A DNA stretch of 64,000 nt from Mesorhizobium loti. GTDB lineage: Bacteria > Pseudomonadota > Alphaproteobacteria > Rhizobiales > Rhizobiaceae. Below the pieces are notes generated by a model. It had not been told where the DNA came from. It did not search any database and saw only the letters and a program-made list of their open reading frames with translations. How positions within the stretch are numbered: position 1 is the stretch's first letter; the number at the start of each line of letters is the position of its first letter. The DNA lies in NCBI GenBank assembly GCA_002356515.1, contig AP017605.1:1116001-1180000 (forward strand), in the 5' to 3' direction. The position numbers and the translations under genes are program-made. Shown here one piece after another: positions 8,549 to 16,758 of the stretch.

Positions 8549-9319
8549 TCACTTCACGAGTGCGGCCTTTTCAATCACCGCGGCGACTTCCTTCGCATGG
8601 ACGACCAGGGAGGCATGGCTGCCGGCGACCTCCGTCGTCTGGGCCTTCATCCTGTTGGCGAAGATCTTCTGGACCTCGGGTGCGATGACCTTGTCCTTCG
8701 TGCTGATCACATAGAACGTCGGCTTGTCGCGCCAGGCTGCCTTATCGACTGGTGCCTCGAACGCCGTGTGGTTCAACGGGAGCTGATGGTTTGCCAAGAA
8801 TTCGGCGATCTCCGGAGGAAGGTCGGCCGCGACTGCCGAAGGAAACACTTTGGGATCGATGTAGAGGTTGCCTTTTTCGTCGGGGTGAATCGCCGCGCCG
8901 CCTTCGGTTGCCGGACCGCTCTTGGCTAAGCTCGCCAGAGATTCTCCCACGTCGGGCGCGAATGCGGAGACGTAGACGAGCGCCGAGACGTTGGGATCGT
9001 CACCTGCTTGCGTGATGACCACACCGCCCCAGGAGTGGCCAACAAGAACGGTCTTGCCTTTCTGTTTGGCGAGCGCCTGTTTGGTGGCATTGACGTCCGC
9101 TGCGAGGGAGGTGAGCGGGTTTTCGACGAGCGTTACGTTGTAGCCCTTCTTCGTGAGGATATCGGCAACCGGCTTCCAGCTCGTCTGGTCGACGAAAGCG
9201 CCATGGACGAGCACGATATTGTGAGCCGCCCCCTTGGGCAGTTGAGCTGATTGGGCGGGGGCGGCAATCGCTGCCCCGGCCATGAGGACGGTGGCGACGG
9301 AGAGTAAAAGATTTCGCAT
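8549..9319 (-). CDS. Secreted or periplasmic alpha/beta hydrolase
   Basis: 256 aa. A clear signal peptide (MRNLLLSVATVLMAGAAIAA, likely cleaved near APAQSAQ) precedes an alpha/beta-hydrolase domain. The nucleophile elbow is VGHSWGGVV, the oxyanion-hole motif is VLVHGAFVD, and the C-terminal GSHASLVVH supplies the His. It resembles the EstA/salicylate-esterase-like family; the substrate is unknown. AGGAG precedes the ATG. It is divergent from the AraC-type regulator at 9534, sharing a 214-bp promoter region, so that regulator plausibly controls it. Confidence 0.82.
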   Translation of the reverse strand: MRNLLLSVATVLMAGAAIAAPAQSAQLPKGAAHNIVLVHGAFVDQTSWKPVADILTKKGYNVTLVENPLTSLAADVNATKQALAKQKGKTVLVGHSWGGVVITQAGDDPNVSALVYVSAFAPDVGESLASLAKSGPATEGGAAIHPDEKGNLYIDPKVFPSAVAADLPPEIAEFLANHQLPLNHTAFEAPVDKAAWRDKPTFYVISTKDKVIAPEVQKIFANRMKAQTTEVAGSHASLVVHAKEVAAVIEKAALVK

Positions 9320-9533
9320 TGATTGCTCCTGTTGAGATGACGGACGACGCGGGGTCCGAGGAAAGGCAGGCGTGTCGGCAACAGTCGCGGTTCTTCCATC
9401 TGCCGTTCGGGTGATGGTTGCCGCGCGACCTGTTGGCTCGACTTGCGATCAACTAATACGTGGAGCATTTGGACGTTAGGCCTCAATCGTCCGAATATTG
9501 TGTCTGACCGTCCGTCGTACTAACATTGGGACG

Positions 9534-10496
9534 ATGGACATCCTCGCTGAAGTGCTCGATCGCGTTCGCCTGGGCGGAACCTTGCTGTTCCACTTCGAGC
9601 TCGGTCATCCCTGGAATGTCGCGTTGCCAAGGCGCCCCTATGCCCTGTTCCACTATCTCAGCCGTGGCTCGGCTACCCTCGCGCTCGAAAAGGGACAAGA
9701 ACTCCACATGAGCGAGGGCGACTTTGTCGTCGTCACGCGTGGCGAGCCCCATGTGATCTACTCGGATAGCCGGACGGAGCCGTTGCCGATTGTCGACATT
9801 GATCGGCTGGCCGGGCGTCTTGGCCTCATTCGTCACGGAGGCGGCGAGCAGCCGCTCGCGACGATGATCTGTGGCAATTTTACTGTGGCGCGGCCGTCAC
9901 GCGGTAGCGTTTTGGAATTGCTTCCGCCCCTGCTTCTCCTGAAGCCGACGGAAGACGGCGGATGGCTCGAGGCGATTCTGCAACGCATGGTGAGCGAGGC
10001 GGCGTTCGAGCGTCCCGGACAAGGCGTCGCGCTCTCACGTCTGACTGAAGTGCTCTTCGTCGAGGTTCTGCGAAACTGGATCAAGTCGCTCGGCCCCGGA
10101 GAAGGTGGGTGGCTGGGGGCGATGGCGGACCCGCACATAGGACCGGCACTTCAGTTGATCCACGAACGACCGGATCGGCCCTGGACGCTTGGCGAGCTCG
10201 GGCAAAGCGTGGGGCTTGGCCGGTCGGCGTTTTCGGCTCGCTTCACGAGGCTCGTTGGCGAGCCCATGTACCGTTATCTGATCTCACGCCGGATGTCGGA
10301 GGCCGCATTTCTGCTCGAAACAAGCGACGAGGCGATTGCACGGATTGCGACCCGTGTCGGCTATGAGACCCCGGCCGCGTTTTCGAAGCTGTTCCATCGA
10401 CATCACGGCCTATCGCCTGGCCGCTTCCGAGCAGTTCGCCGGTCTGACGGTGGCCGAAGGCAAGGTGGCGTTCTGGAAGCAGAAGTCGCCGATTGA
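9534..10496 (+). CDS. AraC-family transcriptional regulator (cupin_6 type)
   Basis: 320 aa. The N-terminal half is a cupin-like sensor domain starting MDILAEVLDRVRLGG, typical of the cupin_6 AraC group. The C-terminal ~100 residues form the double HTH: WTLGELGQSVGLGRSAFSAR, then ATRVGYETPAAFSKLFHRHHGLSPGRFR, the usual AraC signature. The ATG at 9534 fits family starts better than the in-frame ATG at 9498. It is divergent from the secreted hydrolase and likely regulates it and perhaps the next hydrolase. The effector is unknown. Confidence 0.88.
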   Translation: MDILAEVLDRVRLGGTLLFHFELGHPWNVALPRRPYALFHYLSRGSATLALEKGQELHMSEGDFVVVTRGEPHVIYSDSRTEPLPIVDIDRLAGRLGLIRHGGGEQPLATMICGNFTVARPSRGSVLELLPPLLLLKPTEDGGWLEAILQRMVSEAAFERPGQGVALSRLTEVLFVEVLRNWIKSLGPGEGGWLGAMADPHIGPALQLIHERPDRPWTLGELGQSVGLGRSAFSARFTRLVGEPMYRYLISRRMSEAAFLLETSDEAIARIATRVGYETPAAFSKLFHRHHGLSPGRFRAVRRSDGGRRQGGVLEAEVAD

Positions 10497-10637
10497 CCTC
10501 CCGCGCTTGTGGCCGTGCGACAAGATCAGGCCAAGATTGCGCAACAAAACTTAACATCACTTCACGCATGCAGCCATTTTCACCTGAAATAGTCCGAGCA
10601 TCGGGGGCCCTTACTGCCCCGCTGCTCTGGAGCATGC

Positions 10638-11492
10638 ATGTTCAAAATGGTTTCTGGACTCTTCGCCGGCCGGGCCTCCCTCGCGGCGATGGCAATCCTG
10701 TTTTCAACGCATTCGCAGGTCGTGCTGGCGGCGGACGCCATTGCGGTCGACACCGAGGATCTGACCCCGCCGCCCGATCCTTCGCGCTTCGGACGCTTCG
10801 AACAGAAACTGGCCGACTGGCATGTCGTCCTGGGCGGCGGCGCCATCATTGTCCCCAAATATGAGGGCAGCAACGAGTTTAAGGTCATGCCGGTGCCTTT
10901 CATATCGGCGACATTCCTCGACACGGTGAGGATCGACCCGACGGGCGCCAACATCGCCCTCTATGAGCAAGGACCGTTCGAATTCAGCGCGCGCCTTGGC
11001 TATGACATGGGCCGCAAGGAAGACGATTCCGATCATTTGCGCGGCCTGGGGGATGTCGACATCGGCGCCATCGTCGGCGCCAAGGCGGCGATGAAATTCG
11101 GCCCGGCCGAAATCTTCGCGCAGCTGGACAAGACCATTGGCGGCAGCGACGGGATGGAGGGTACGCTTGGCATCGAGGTGACCCAGCCTCTGTCCCCGTC
11201 ATGGATGGTCGGCGCCGGCGCATCGGTCGTCTTCGCCGACGAGAAATACATGCAGGCCTATTTCGGCGTCACGCCGGAACAATCGGCTCGCTCGGGGCTG
11301 GCCCAATACAACGCCGGCGCGGGGTTGAAGCGCGCCGATTTTTCGATTTCCGCCACATATATGCTCAATCACAACTGGATGGTGCGTGGCCAGGCGGGGG
11401 TCGGCATTCTTATGGGGGACGCTGCCGACAGCCCTGTTGTTGTCGACAAGGTCCAGCCCTCGGGGATGCTTCTCGTCGGATATCGGTTTTGA
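10638..11492 (+). CDS. MipA/OmpV family outer-membrane protein
   Basis: 284 aa with an N-terminal signal sequence (ending near VVLAADA) and a beta-rich body starting WHVVLGGGAIIVPKYEGSN, characteristic of MipA/OmpV proteins. The last residue is the aromatic F of VGYRF, an outer-membrane insertion signature. Family members are scaffold or porin-like proteins, often induced by cationic compounds. GGAG precedes the ATG. Its stop codon shares its A with the ATG of the downstream response regulator, so the three genes 10638-13593 form a translationally coupled operon. Confidence 0.85.
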   Translation: MFKMVSGLFAGRASLAAMAILFSTHSQVVLAADAIAVDTEDLTPPPDPSRFGRFEQKLADWHVVLGGGAIIVPKYEGSNEFKVMPVPFISATFLDTVRIDPTGANIALYEQGPFEFSARLGYDMGRKEDDSDHLRGLGDVDIGAIVGAKAAMKFGPAEIFAQLDKTIGGSDGMEGTLGIEVTQPLSPSWMVGAGASVVFADEKYMQAYFGVTPEQSARSGLAQYNAGAGLKRADFSISATYMLNHNWMVRGQAGVGILMGDAADSPVVVDKVQPSGMLLVGYRF

Positions 11493-12271
11493 TGCCCACA
11501 CATAGTGCAATGCAGGCCGCGGCAAGCCGGATCGATCTGGACGCCGAGTTCAAATCGCCGAGGCAAGGCCCGCACATCCTCATTGTCGAAGACGATATCG
11601 AGATCGCGCGCATGCTGGGCGAGACGCTCGCGGAAAACGGCATGATCGTGGAAGTCGCCAGCAATGGCGTGCGGATGAACGCCGCGCTTCGCAACCAGAA
11701 ATTCGATCTGATCGTGCTCGATATCATGCTGCCTGGCGAGAACGGCCTCAGCATCTGCCGCCGGCTTCGCGCGCAAACGAACGTTCCGATCCTGATGCTG
11801 ACCGCCCTTGGCGAGGAAATCGACCGCATCTTCGGGCTGGAGATCGGCGCCGACGACTACGTGACCAAACCGTTCAGCGCGCGCGAACTGACGGCAAGAA
11901 TAAGGGCGTTGCTGCGCCGCACGGCCTACGCTCCCGACGAACGCGACCGCACGAAGGTGCTTCGGTTCAACGGCTGGCGCCTCGATCCCGTTCGCCGGCA
12001 ATTGCATGATCCCAGCAATGCGCGGGTTGCGACCACGACGCATGAATTCGATCTGCTGCTGGCGTTCTGCCGCAATGCAGGCCGGGTTCTATCGCGCGAG
12101 GAGCTTCTGAGCGTCACCCATGCCGGGCTTGCCGGCCCGATCGAGCGAAGCGTCGACGTCCATGTCAGCCGGATCCGCCAGAAGATCGAAAAGGATGCGC
12201 GCGATCCGGTTCTTCTCAAGACTGTGCGGCTGGGTGGTTACATCTTCACTGCCACGGTGGAGGAAGCGTGA
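11492..12271 (+). CDS. OmpR-family response regulator
   Basis: 259 aa. The receiver domain spans about residues 28-140, with the acidic pocket EDD (33-35), phosphoacceptor D77 (VLDIMLPGENG) and K126 in DYVTKPF. A winged-helix DNA-binding domain follows and ends RLGGYIFTA. The ATG at 11492 overlaps the mipA-like stop (TGATG). A much longer in-frame extension back to 11201 lies wholly within the preceding gene and is not coding. The cognate kinase starts at 12268. The likely role is phosphorylation-dependent control of the co-encoded outer-membrane protein. Confidence 0.92.
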   Translation: MPTHSAMQAAASRIDLDAEFKSPRQGPHILIVEDDIEIARMLGETLAENGMIVEVASNGVRMNAALRNQKFDLIVLDIMLPGENGLSICRRLRAQTNVPILMLTALGEEIDRIFGLEIGADDYVTKPFSARELTARIRALLRRTAYAPDERDRTKVLRFNGWRLDPVRRQLHDPSNARVATTTHEFDLLLAFCRNAGRVLSREELLSVTHAGLAGPIERSVDVHVSRIRQKIEKDARDPVLLKTVRLGGYIFTATVEEA

Positions 12272-13593
12272 GGGATCTGGTCCGCCGCTTCCTGCCGCAG
12301 TCGGTGCGCGGGCAGTTCGCGGCGATCATTTTCATGGCCGTGATCGTGATCATGTCCGCCGGATCGGCCTTCGAAGGTTTGATCGAGAACGTCGACCTTC
12401 CCGTCGTGGAAGACAGCGCCAGGCGGGCTGCAATTGTCGCTGCCTTGTTGCGCCAAACGCCAACCGAAGCCCGCGGCGCTGTTCTGGCCGCGGCGACACG
12501 CGCCGGCTTTGATTTCAAGATCCTGCCCAGGCAGCAGGTCAGCAATATTCCGGATTCCTATCTGCAATGGCGAAGCATCACATGGCTTCTCCAGATCGAG
12601 AGCAGCTCGATCGCTGGACGCTGGATAAGGATCGGCGGCCAATACGCGTTTGTTATCGATCTGGACCAGCAGAGCGTCCTGGCGCATTTCGGCATGCCCG
12701 ATTCCTGGCTGACGTCAGGCTTCGTCCGTGTCTCGTTCTACAGGTTCATGGCTTTCATCGCCTTGCCCGTGCTGATCTGGCTGTTTGCGGTCTGGGCCGT
12801 GACGGAGCCGTTGAAGCGCATCTCGGCGGCAGTGGGAGAGGCCGAGATCGAGAATGGCAACGAGCTTTTCGCCGAACGCGGCTCCATCGAAATGATCGGC
12901 CTGGCACGCGCGCTGAACAGGATGAGAACGCGTATCCGCACCATGATCGAGAACCGCACGCGCATGCTGCGCAGCGTCAGCCATGATCTGCGCACACCCT
13001 TGACGCGGCTTCGGCTTCGCGCCGAGCGCATGGATGACGGCCCCGTTCGAACCGCCATATTGTCCGACGTCCAGCACATCGAAGATCTGATCGACGAGAC
13101 CCTGACCTATCTGCGCAACGACGTCTCGACGGAAAAGCTGCAGCGGGCCGATATAGCCAGCGTGCTGCAAACTGTCTGCGCCGAATTCTCCGATGTCGGG
13201 TTTTCGGTTTCCTATTCAGGGCCGGACAGGCTTCCGGGCTGGTGCAAGCCCAACGCGCTGGCGCGCGCCATCACCAATCTGTGCGACAACGGGGTCAAAT
13301 TCGCCGGCAACGTCACCGTCGCATTGACACAGACCGACACGGCGGCGCGCATCGCGGTGGGCGACGACGGACCAGGCATTTCGATGACGGCACGCTCCCG
13401 CGTTTTCGAACCCTTCTTCAAGGAGGATATGTCACGCGGCGTTGCCTCGAAGCACGGTTTCGGCCTGGGCCTCTCGATCGTGGCTGACATCATCCAGGGC
13501 CATGGCGGCAAGATCGAGTTGCACGACAACCAGCCAACCGGCCTCGTCGTGACCGTCGATCTGCCGAATGGACCCGAGGTCCAGCCGCAATAG
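12268..13593 (+). CDS. Sensor histidine kinase
   Basis: 441 aa. Two transmembrane segments (about 15-33 and 157-178) bracket a periplasmic loop of about 120 residues. A HAMP-like linker and DHp domain follow, with SVSHDLRTPLTRLR (H239). The ATPase has the N-box NLCDNGVKFA, G1 VGDDGPGIS, and G2 HGFGLGLSIV. Translation starts at GTG 12268, overlapping the regulator's stop by 4 nt. It resembles EnvZ/RstB-type kinases. The signal is not evident from sequence; the linked MipA/OmpV gene hints at envelope or cation stress. Confidence 0.92.
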   Translation: MRDLVRRFLPQSVRGQFAAIIFMAVIVIMSAGSAFEGLIENVDLPVVEDSARRAAIVAALLRQTPTEARGAVLAAATRAGFDFKILPRQQVSNIPDSYLQWRSITWLLQIESSSIAGRWIRIGGQYAFVIDLDQQSVLAHFGMPDSWLTSGFVRVSFYRFMAFIALPVLIWLFAVWAVTEPLKRISAAVGEAEIENGNELFAERGSIEMIGLARALNRMRTRIRTMIENRTRMLRSVSHDLRTPLTRLRLRAERMDDGPVRTAILSDVQHIEDLIDETLTYLRNDVSTEKLQRADIASVLQTVCAEFSDVGFSVSYSGPDRLPGWCKPNALARAITNLCDNGVKFAGNVTVALTQTDTAARIAVGDDGPGISMTARSRVFEPFFKEDMSRGVASKHGFGLGLSIVADIIQGHGGKIELHDNQPTGLVVTVDLPNGPEVQPQ

Positions 13594-13671
13594 AGCGGCC
13601 GGCGCTATACTCAGGGTCTGATGATCGCCGGAGGTTACTTCAAGGCGTCCGAAGGCTTGCTTCAGGAATTT

Positions 13672-13756
13672 TGGTGCGGTCGAGAAGACTCGAACTTCCA
13701 CGGGTTGCCCCACAGCGACCTCAACGCTGCGCGTCTACCAATTCCGCCACGACCGC
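13672..13756 (-). tRNA. tRNA-Leu (anticodon GAG)
   Basis: An 85-nt class II tRNA including an encoded CCA end. The acceptor arms GCGGTCG and CGACCGC pair perfectly. The anticodon stem CAGCG/CGCTG encloses the loop TTGAGGT, giving anticodon GAG, which reads CUC (and CUU) leucine codons. The T-arm contains GTTCGAGTC and a long variable arm is present, as expected for tRNA-Leu. It lies between the histidine kinase and lipB, on the opposite strand to both. Confidence 0.97.
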
Positions 13757-13944
13757 ACGTGGTAGGAGCCGGAACCGACCGGCTCGCGGCGTGTAGCAAA
13801 TCGTTTCCGGCGAAACAAGTGCGCCGCACGCAATAATATCCAGCGATTGGCACAATGGTCCACAGGATTGGAAAACACCGCCTGAACTGGACGTTTGCGC
13901 GCGATATCGCCATATGGTGTGCACAAGCGAAAAAACGAAAACCC

Positions 13945-14688
13945 ATGACAGAACGCAGCCAGATCGCCACGTCGTTCCTGCCGCTCCCCGGTTCGGCACC
14001 GGTCGAGTGGCGCATCGAGCCTGGCCTCACCGCCTATCCCGATGCGCTGGCCTTCATGGAGGCGCGCGCCGAGGCGATCCGCAGCGGAGCCGCCGGCGAA
14101 ATGGTCTGGCTGGTCGAACATCCCCCGCTCTACACCGCCGGCACCAGCGCCCGCATCGAGGACCTGATCGATCCTGATCGCTTTCCGGTCTTTTCGGCCG
14201 GCCGCGGCGGCGAATACACCTATCATGGACCCGGCCAGCGGGTCGCCTATGTCATGCTCGACCTGAAGCGGCGGCGCGAGGATGTGCGCGCCTTCGTCGC
14301 CGCGCTCGAACAGTGGATCATCGGCACGCTCGTCACCTTCAACGTGCGCGGCGAACGGCGCGAGGACCGGGTTGGCGTCTGGGTGGTGCGGCCCGATCGC
14401 CCTCGCCTGCCGGACGGCTCGCCGGCCGAAGACAAGATCGCGGCAATCGGGATCCGGCTGCGGCGCTGGGTGAGCTTTCACGGCATCGCCATCAATGTCG
14501 AGCCGGAGCTCGAGCATTTCGGCGGCATCGTGCCCTGCGGTGTGCAGGACCACGGCGTCACCAGCCTCGTCGACCTCGGCCTGCCAGTAACAATGGCCGA
14601 CCTTGATCTGGCGCTGAAATCAGCCTTTGAGGATGTGTTCGGCCCTGCCACTGCCTTGACCGCCGAAGCAGCCCGCAAGGCCAGTTGA
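13945..14688 (+). CDS. lipB: Octanoyl-[acyl-carrier-protein]:protein N-octanoyltransferase
   Basis: 247 aa. Signatures are [25 protein letters not shown], the catalytic lysine region KIAAIGIR, and the catalytic cysteine in [10 protein letters not shown]. It transfers octanoate from ACP to lipoyl domains of 2-oxoacid dehydrogenases and GcvH. The ATG at 13945 (MTERSQ) fits the family N-terminus; no strong Shine-Dalgarno is seen, and an in-frame ATG at 13855 would add an unconvincing tail. It converges with the M50-type gene, the two stops being 22 bp apart. Confidence 0.93.
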   Translation: MTERSQIATSFLPLPGSAPVEWRIEPGLTAYPDALAFMEARAEAIRSGAAGEMVWLVEHPPLYTAGTSARIEDLIDPDRFPVFSAGRGGEYTYHGPGQRVAYVMLDLKRRREDVRAFVAALEQWIIGTLVTFNVRGERREDRVGVWVVRPDRPRLPDGSPAEDKIAAIGIRLRRWVSFHGIAINVEPELEHFGGIVPCGVQDHGVTSLVDLGLPVTMADLDLALKSAFEDVFGPATALTAEAARKAS

Positions 14689-14710
14689 ACCTTTCGGGCT
14701 CAACACGAGC

Positions 14711-15961
14711 TCAAAGCAATTGCGCCGACGCCCACAACACGCCGCAGCCATGAATGGTGAACACCGCCAGCAGCGCGCCGGCGATGGCGAAGCGGTCAAT
14801 GGTGCGGATTGGCTCCAACTCGTAGCGCGGCTTCACGCCGCTGCCGACAGTGAGCAGGCTGAGGATAGAAAAGACCGCTCCCGCCACGATTAGAAAGCCG
14901 GAGGAGAAGCCTGCCTGCCGGCCGAGTGCCAGGAAGACGGAAAGCAGGAAGAACGACGCCAGCGCCAGCGCGATCGGTCCCGGGCAGATCTGGCGCAGCA
15001 CCTGGCCGCCGTCGAACTTCCACACCGGCACCAGATTAGCGATGTTGAACAGGGCCGCGCAGCCTGCCAGCGCTGCCAGCAGCGCAGCTGCGGCCTTGTG
15101 CCCCTCGCTACCGGCAAACGCGCTGGCGGCAATCACGATCGGCACCAGGAAGGCGGAAAAACCCGCCCCCATCAACGCCACGAAGGCCACTTCGAAACGG
15201 CTGTTGTAGGGCCGACCGCCAATGGCGATGCCGCCGAGCAGCGGGATGAAGATCATCCGCGCCTTGCGGTGACCCATCAGCCGGAACGCCGCCATATGGC
15301 CGAGCTCGTGCAGGGCCACGACCGAGGTGAGGATCGCGGCCAGCGCCAAGCCGCCGAGATGGAGACCGAAGAACGGCCACAGGATCAATGCCGACAGCAC
15401 GGCAAAGCCGACCTGGCTCAGCGGATGCTCGAACCAGCCGCCCTTGCGGTACTGTCCGGTTACCGCCCAGCGCTGCAGCTTGGACAGCTCGCGGCGCATG
15501 GCGAAGTACCGAAACACCAGAAAGGCAACGCCGCGGTAACGATCCGTCTGGCTGAGCGTCACCCGCGTGCCGCTGCCTTCGGAGACGAGCTCGGCGGTTT
15601 CGCGATAGTCTTTCCAGAACGAAGTATCGAGCGCGGTATCCTCGAGGACGCGCATCGAGAAGCGGCTGCCTTCGACGACATCGTCAAACCGTGCCCGGCG
15701 CTCGATCGGTTTGCCGTCGCGGCCTTCCCACGACAGCATGATGCGGGACACGCCCTCCCCGTCCAGCGGCTGCGCCGACAGTATCTCGCCGGACCAGCCG
15801 GCATCGCTGCCAAGCGGCCACAGCGCCTGCCAGAGGCGCTGGCGGTCCATCGCAATCGCGCGGCTCATCCTGACCGTGCGCAAACCAAGCGGCACGGTTA
15901 TCAAGAGAAAGATCAGCCCGAGATTGCTGGCCACCAGAATGACCGTGACGATGGGCGACAC
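14711..15961 (-). CDS. Membrane protein with SRPBCC-like region and M50-type metalloprotease domain
   Basis: 416 aa. An N-terminal membrane anchor (about 5-29) is followed by a soluble segment (about 31-165) that reads like a polyketide-cyclase/START (SRPBCC) domain. Then comes a polytopic domain with the zinc motif HELGH (218-222) and the second site-2-protease motif NIANLVPVWKFDGG (306-319), where the aspartate is the third metal ligand. Several further membrane spans follow. This is consistent with an intramembrane or membrane-embedded metalloprotease of unknown substrate. Translation appears to use GTG at 15961, with GGAG about 11 bp upstream. It is convergent with lipB. Confidence 0.75.
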   Translation of the reverse strand: MSPIVTVILVASNLGLIFLLITVPLGLRTVRMSRAIAMDRQRLWQALWPLGSDAGWSGEILSAQPLDGEGVSRIMLSWEGRDGKPIERRARFDDVVEGSRFSMRVLEDTALDTSFWKDYRETAELVSEGSGTRVTLSQTDRYRGVAFLVFRYFAMRRELSKLQRWAVTGQYRKGGWFEHPLSQVGFAVLSALILWPFFGLHLGGLALAAILTSVVALHELGHMAAFRLMGHRKARMIFIPLLGGIAIGGRPYNSRFEVAFVALMGAGFSAFLVPIVIAASAFAGSEGHKAAAALLAALAGCAALFNIANLVPVWKFDGGQVLRQICPGPIALALASFFLLSVFLALGRQAGFSSGFLIVAGAVFSILSLLTVGSGVKPRYELEPIRTIDRFAIAGALLAVFTIHGCGVLWASAQLL

Positions 15962-16073
15962 CTGGACATTGCTCCTGCCTTAGAGCAGCTACCCTAGCGT
16001 CGCGGCGGCAAGAAAGGTTTAACGGCGGAGCGGTTTTCGCCCGCCGGAAACCAAGGCGGCGAGAGCCGCCAAA

Positions 16074-16160
16074 TCACATGGCGCCGATCCAGATCGCCAT
16101 GGAAATGAGGAATGTGCTCATGCAAACCAGCGAGATGACATCCTGAACCAGATCGGTCAT
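16074..16160 (-). CDS. 28-aa single-span membrane peptide under an SOS box (SidA-like candidate)
   Basis: A short ORF with a strong ribosome-binding site (AGGAG, 6 nt before ATG). The peptide starts MTDLVQDVIS, has an acidic N-terminus, then an uninterrupted hydrophobic helix of about 20 residues ending WIGAM. A perfect alphaproteobacterial LexA box lies 22 bp upstream of the ATG, and a TTGACA -35 element precedes it. By size, topology and predicted SOS control it resembles Caulobacter SidA, a 29-residue membrane inhibitor of division induced by DNA damage. I cannot claim sequence homology. It may instead be another SOS-induced small membrane protein. Confidence 0.6.
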   Translation of the reverse strand: MTDLVQDVISLVCMSTFLISMAIWIGAM

Positions 16161-16182
16161 AACTCTCTCCTGTTGTTGATAT

Positions 16183-16197
16183 GTTCGCAATTTGTTC
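16183..16197 (-). promoter_or_regulatory. LexA (SOS) box GTTC-N7-GTTC
   Basis: The + strand reads GTTC-gcaattt-GTTC, an exact match to the direct-repeat operator of alphaproteobacterial LexA (GAAC-N7-GAAC on the transcribed orientation). It overlaps the expected -10 region (about 16189-16194) of a promoter driving the small ORF at 16160, the usual geometry for LexA repression. Confidence 0.75.
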
Positions 16198-16211
16198 TAA
16201 TTTTGTTTCAA

Positions 16212-16217
16212 TGTCAA
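16212..16217 (-). promoter_or_regulatory. -35 element TTGACA of the SOS-controlled promoter
   Basis: An exact TTGACA on the - strand. A 17-bp spacer places the -10 at CAAATT (16189-16194), inside the LexA box, with the start of transcription near 16180 and a leader of about 20 nt before the small ORF. Confidence 0.55.
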
Positions 16218-16346
16218 CGCCCGCAGAGATATGGTGATACGACGGGAATTTGGGACGGTTAGTAAAAGGTTAACCGCTCGCTGGGAGGCGAGTGAAGCTG
16301 CTATTGACCTCACGAGGCAGGCCATCCCCGAGCAGCGCCGCGAAGG

Positions 16347-16499
16347 TTACGATTGCGGGCAGCCACAGACTTCCCGGTTGAAGCCTTGCTCGCACCGGTA
16401 TGAACCGCCATGCGGGCAGCCGAAGATCAATGAATAGACGGTCGCCAGGATGACTACCAAGAAGAGCAATGCCGCAACCCCGAGAATGATCTTTTTCAC
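16347..16499 (-). CDS. Small cysteine-containing membrane/secreted protein, 50 aa
   Basis: This GTG-started ORF has GGAGG five bases upstream of the start. It encodes a lysine-led hydrophobic segment (VKKIILGVAALLFLVVILAT) followed by a short polar tail with five cysteines (FGCPHGG, YRCEQ, REVCGCPQS). The layout suggests a membrane-anchored peptide with the Cys-rich tail in the periplasm, possibly disulfide-bonded or metal-binding. It lies upstream of, and in the same direction as, the SOS-box peptide. I do not recognise a family. The longer ORF overlapping it on the same strand is in another frame and has no comparable start signal. Confidence 0.55.
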   Translation of the reverse strand: MKKIILGVAALLFLVVILATVYSLIFGCPHGGSYRCEQGFNREVCGCPQS

Positions 16500-16758
16500 G
16501 GCGGCCTCCGACCAGCGAGTGCCCACACAATATCACGCCTAAGCGGTTCCGCGGGCCGGTTGCACGAGGGTCTGGTGTGGTGGACCTGCTCTCCGCCATC
16601 CAACCCCAACGCCCCGCCCGAGAACGGCGCCGACCTTCGGTCGCTTGTTCATTTCCCACGCGATTTTGGGGGAGGACAATGCATCCTTCTCATGAAAGTA
16701 CCCTCGTCATTGGCAAATTTCTCGTGATATTTCGCCAATGGCTGAGGGGAGTACCGTG
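16500..16758. other. Intergenic region without recognised features
   Basis: This stretch separates the divergent 50-aa peptide gene and the TPR gene and should hold their promoters. I see no convincing small ORF, repeat or RNA in it. GAGGGGAG near 16744 is the likely ribosome-binding site for the TPR gene. Confidence 0.5.

Noticed and set aside
16270..16659. 129-codon - strand ORF overlapping the 50-aa peptide gene
   Set aside because: Different frame, no ribosome site at its start and arginine-rich shadow composition; the shorter GTG ORF has the better signals.
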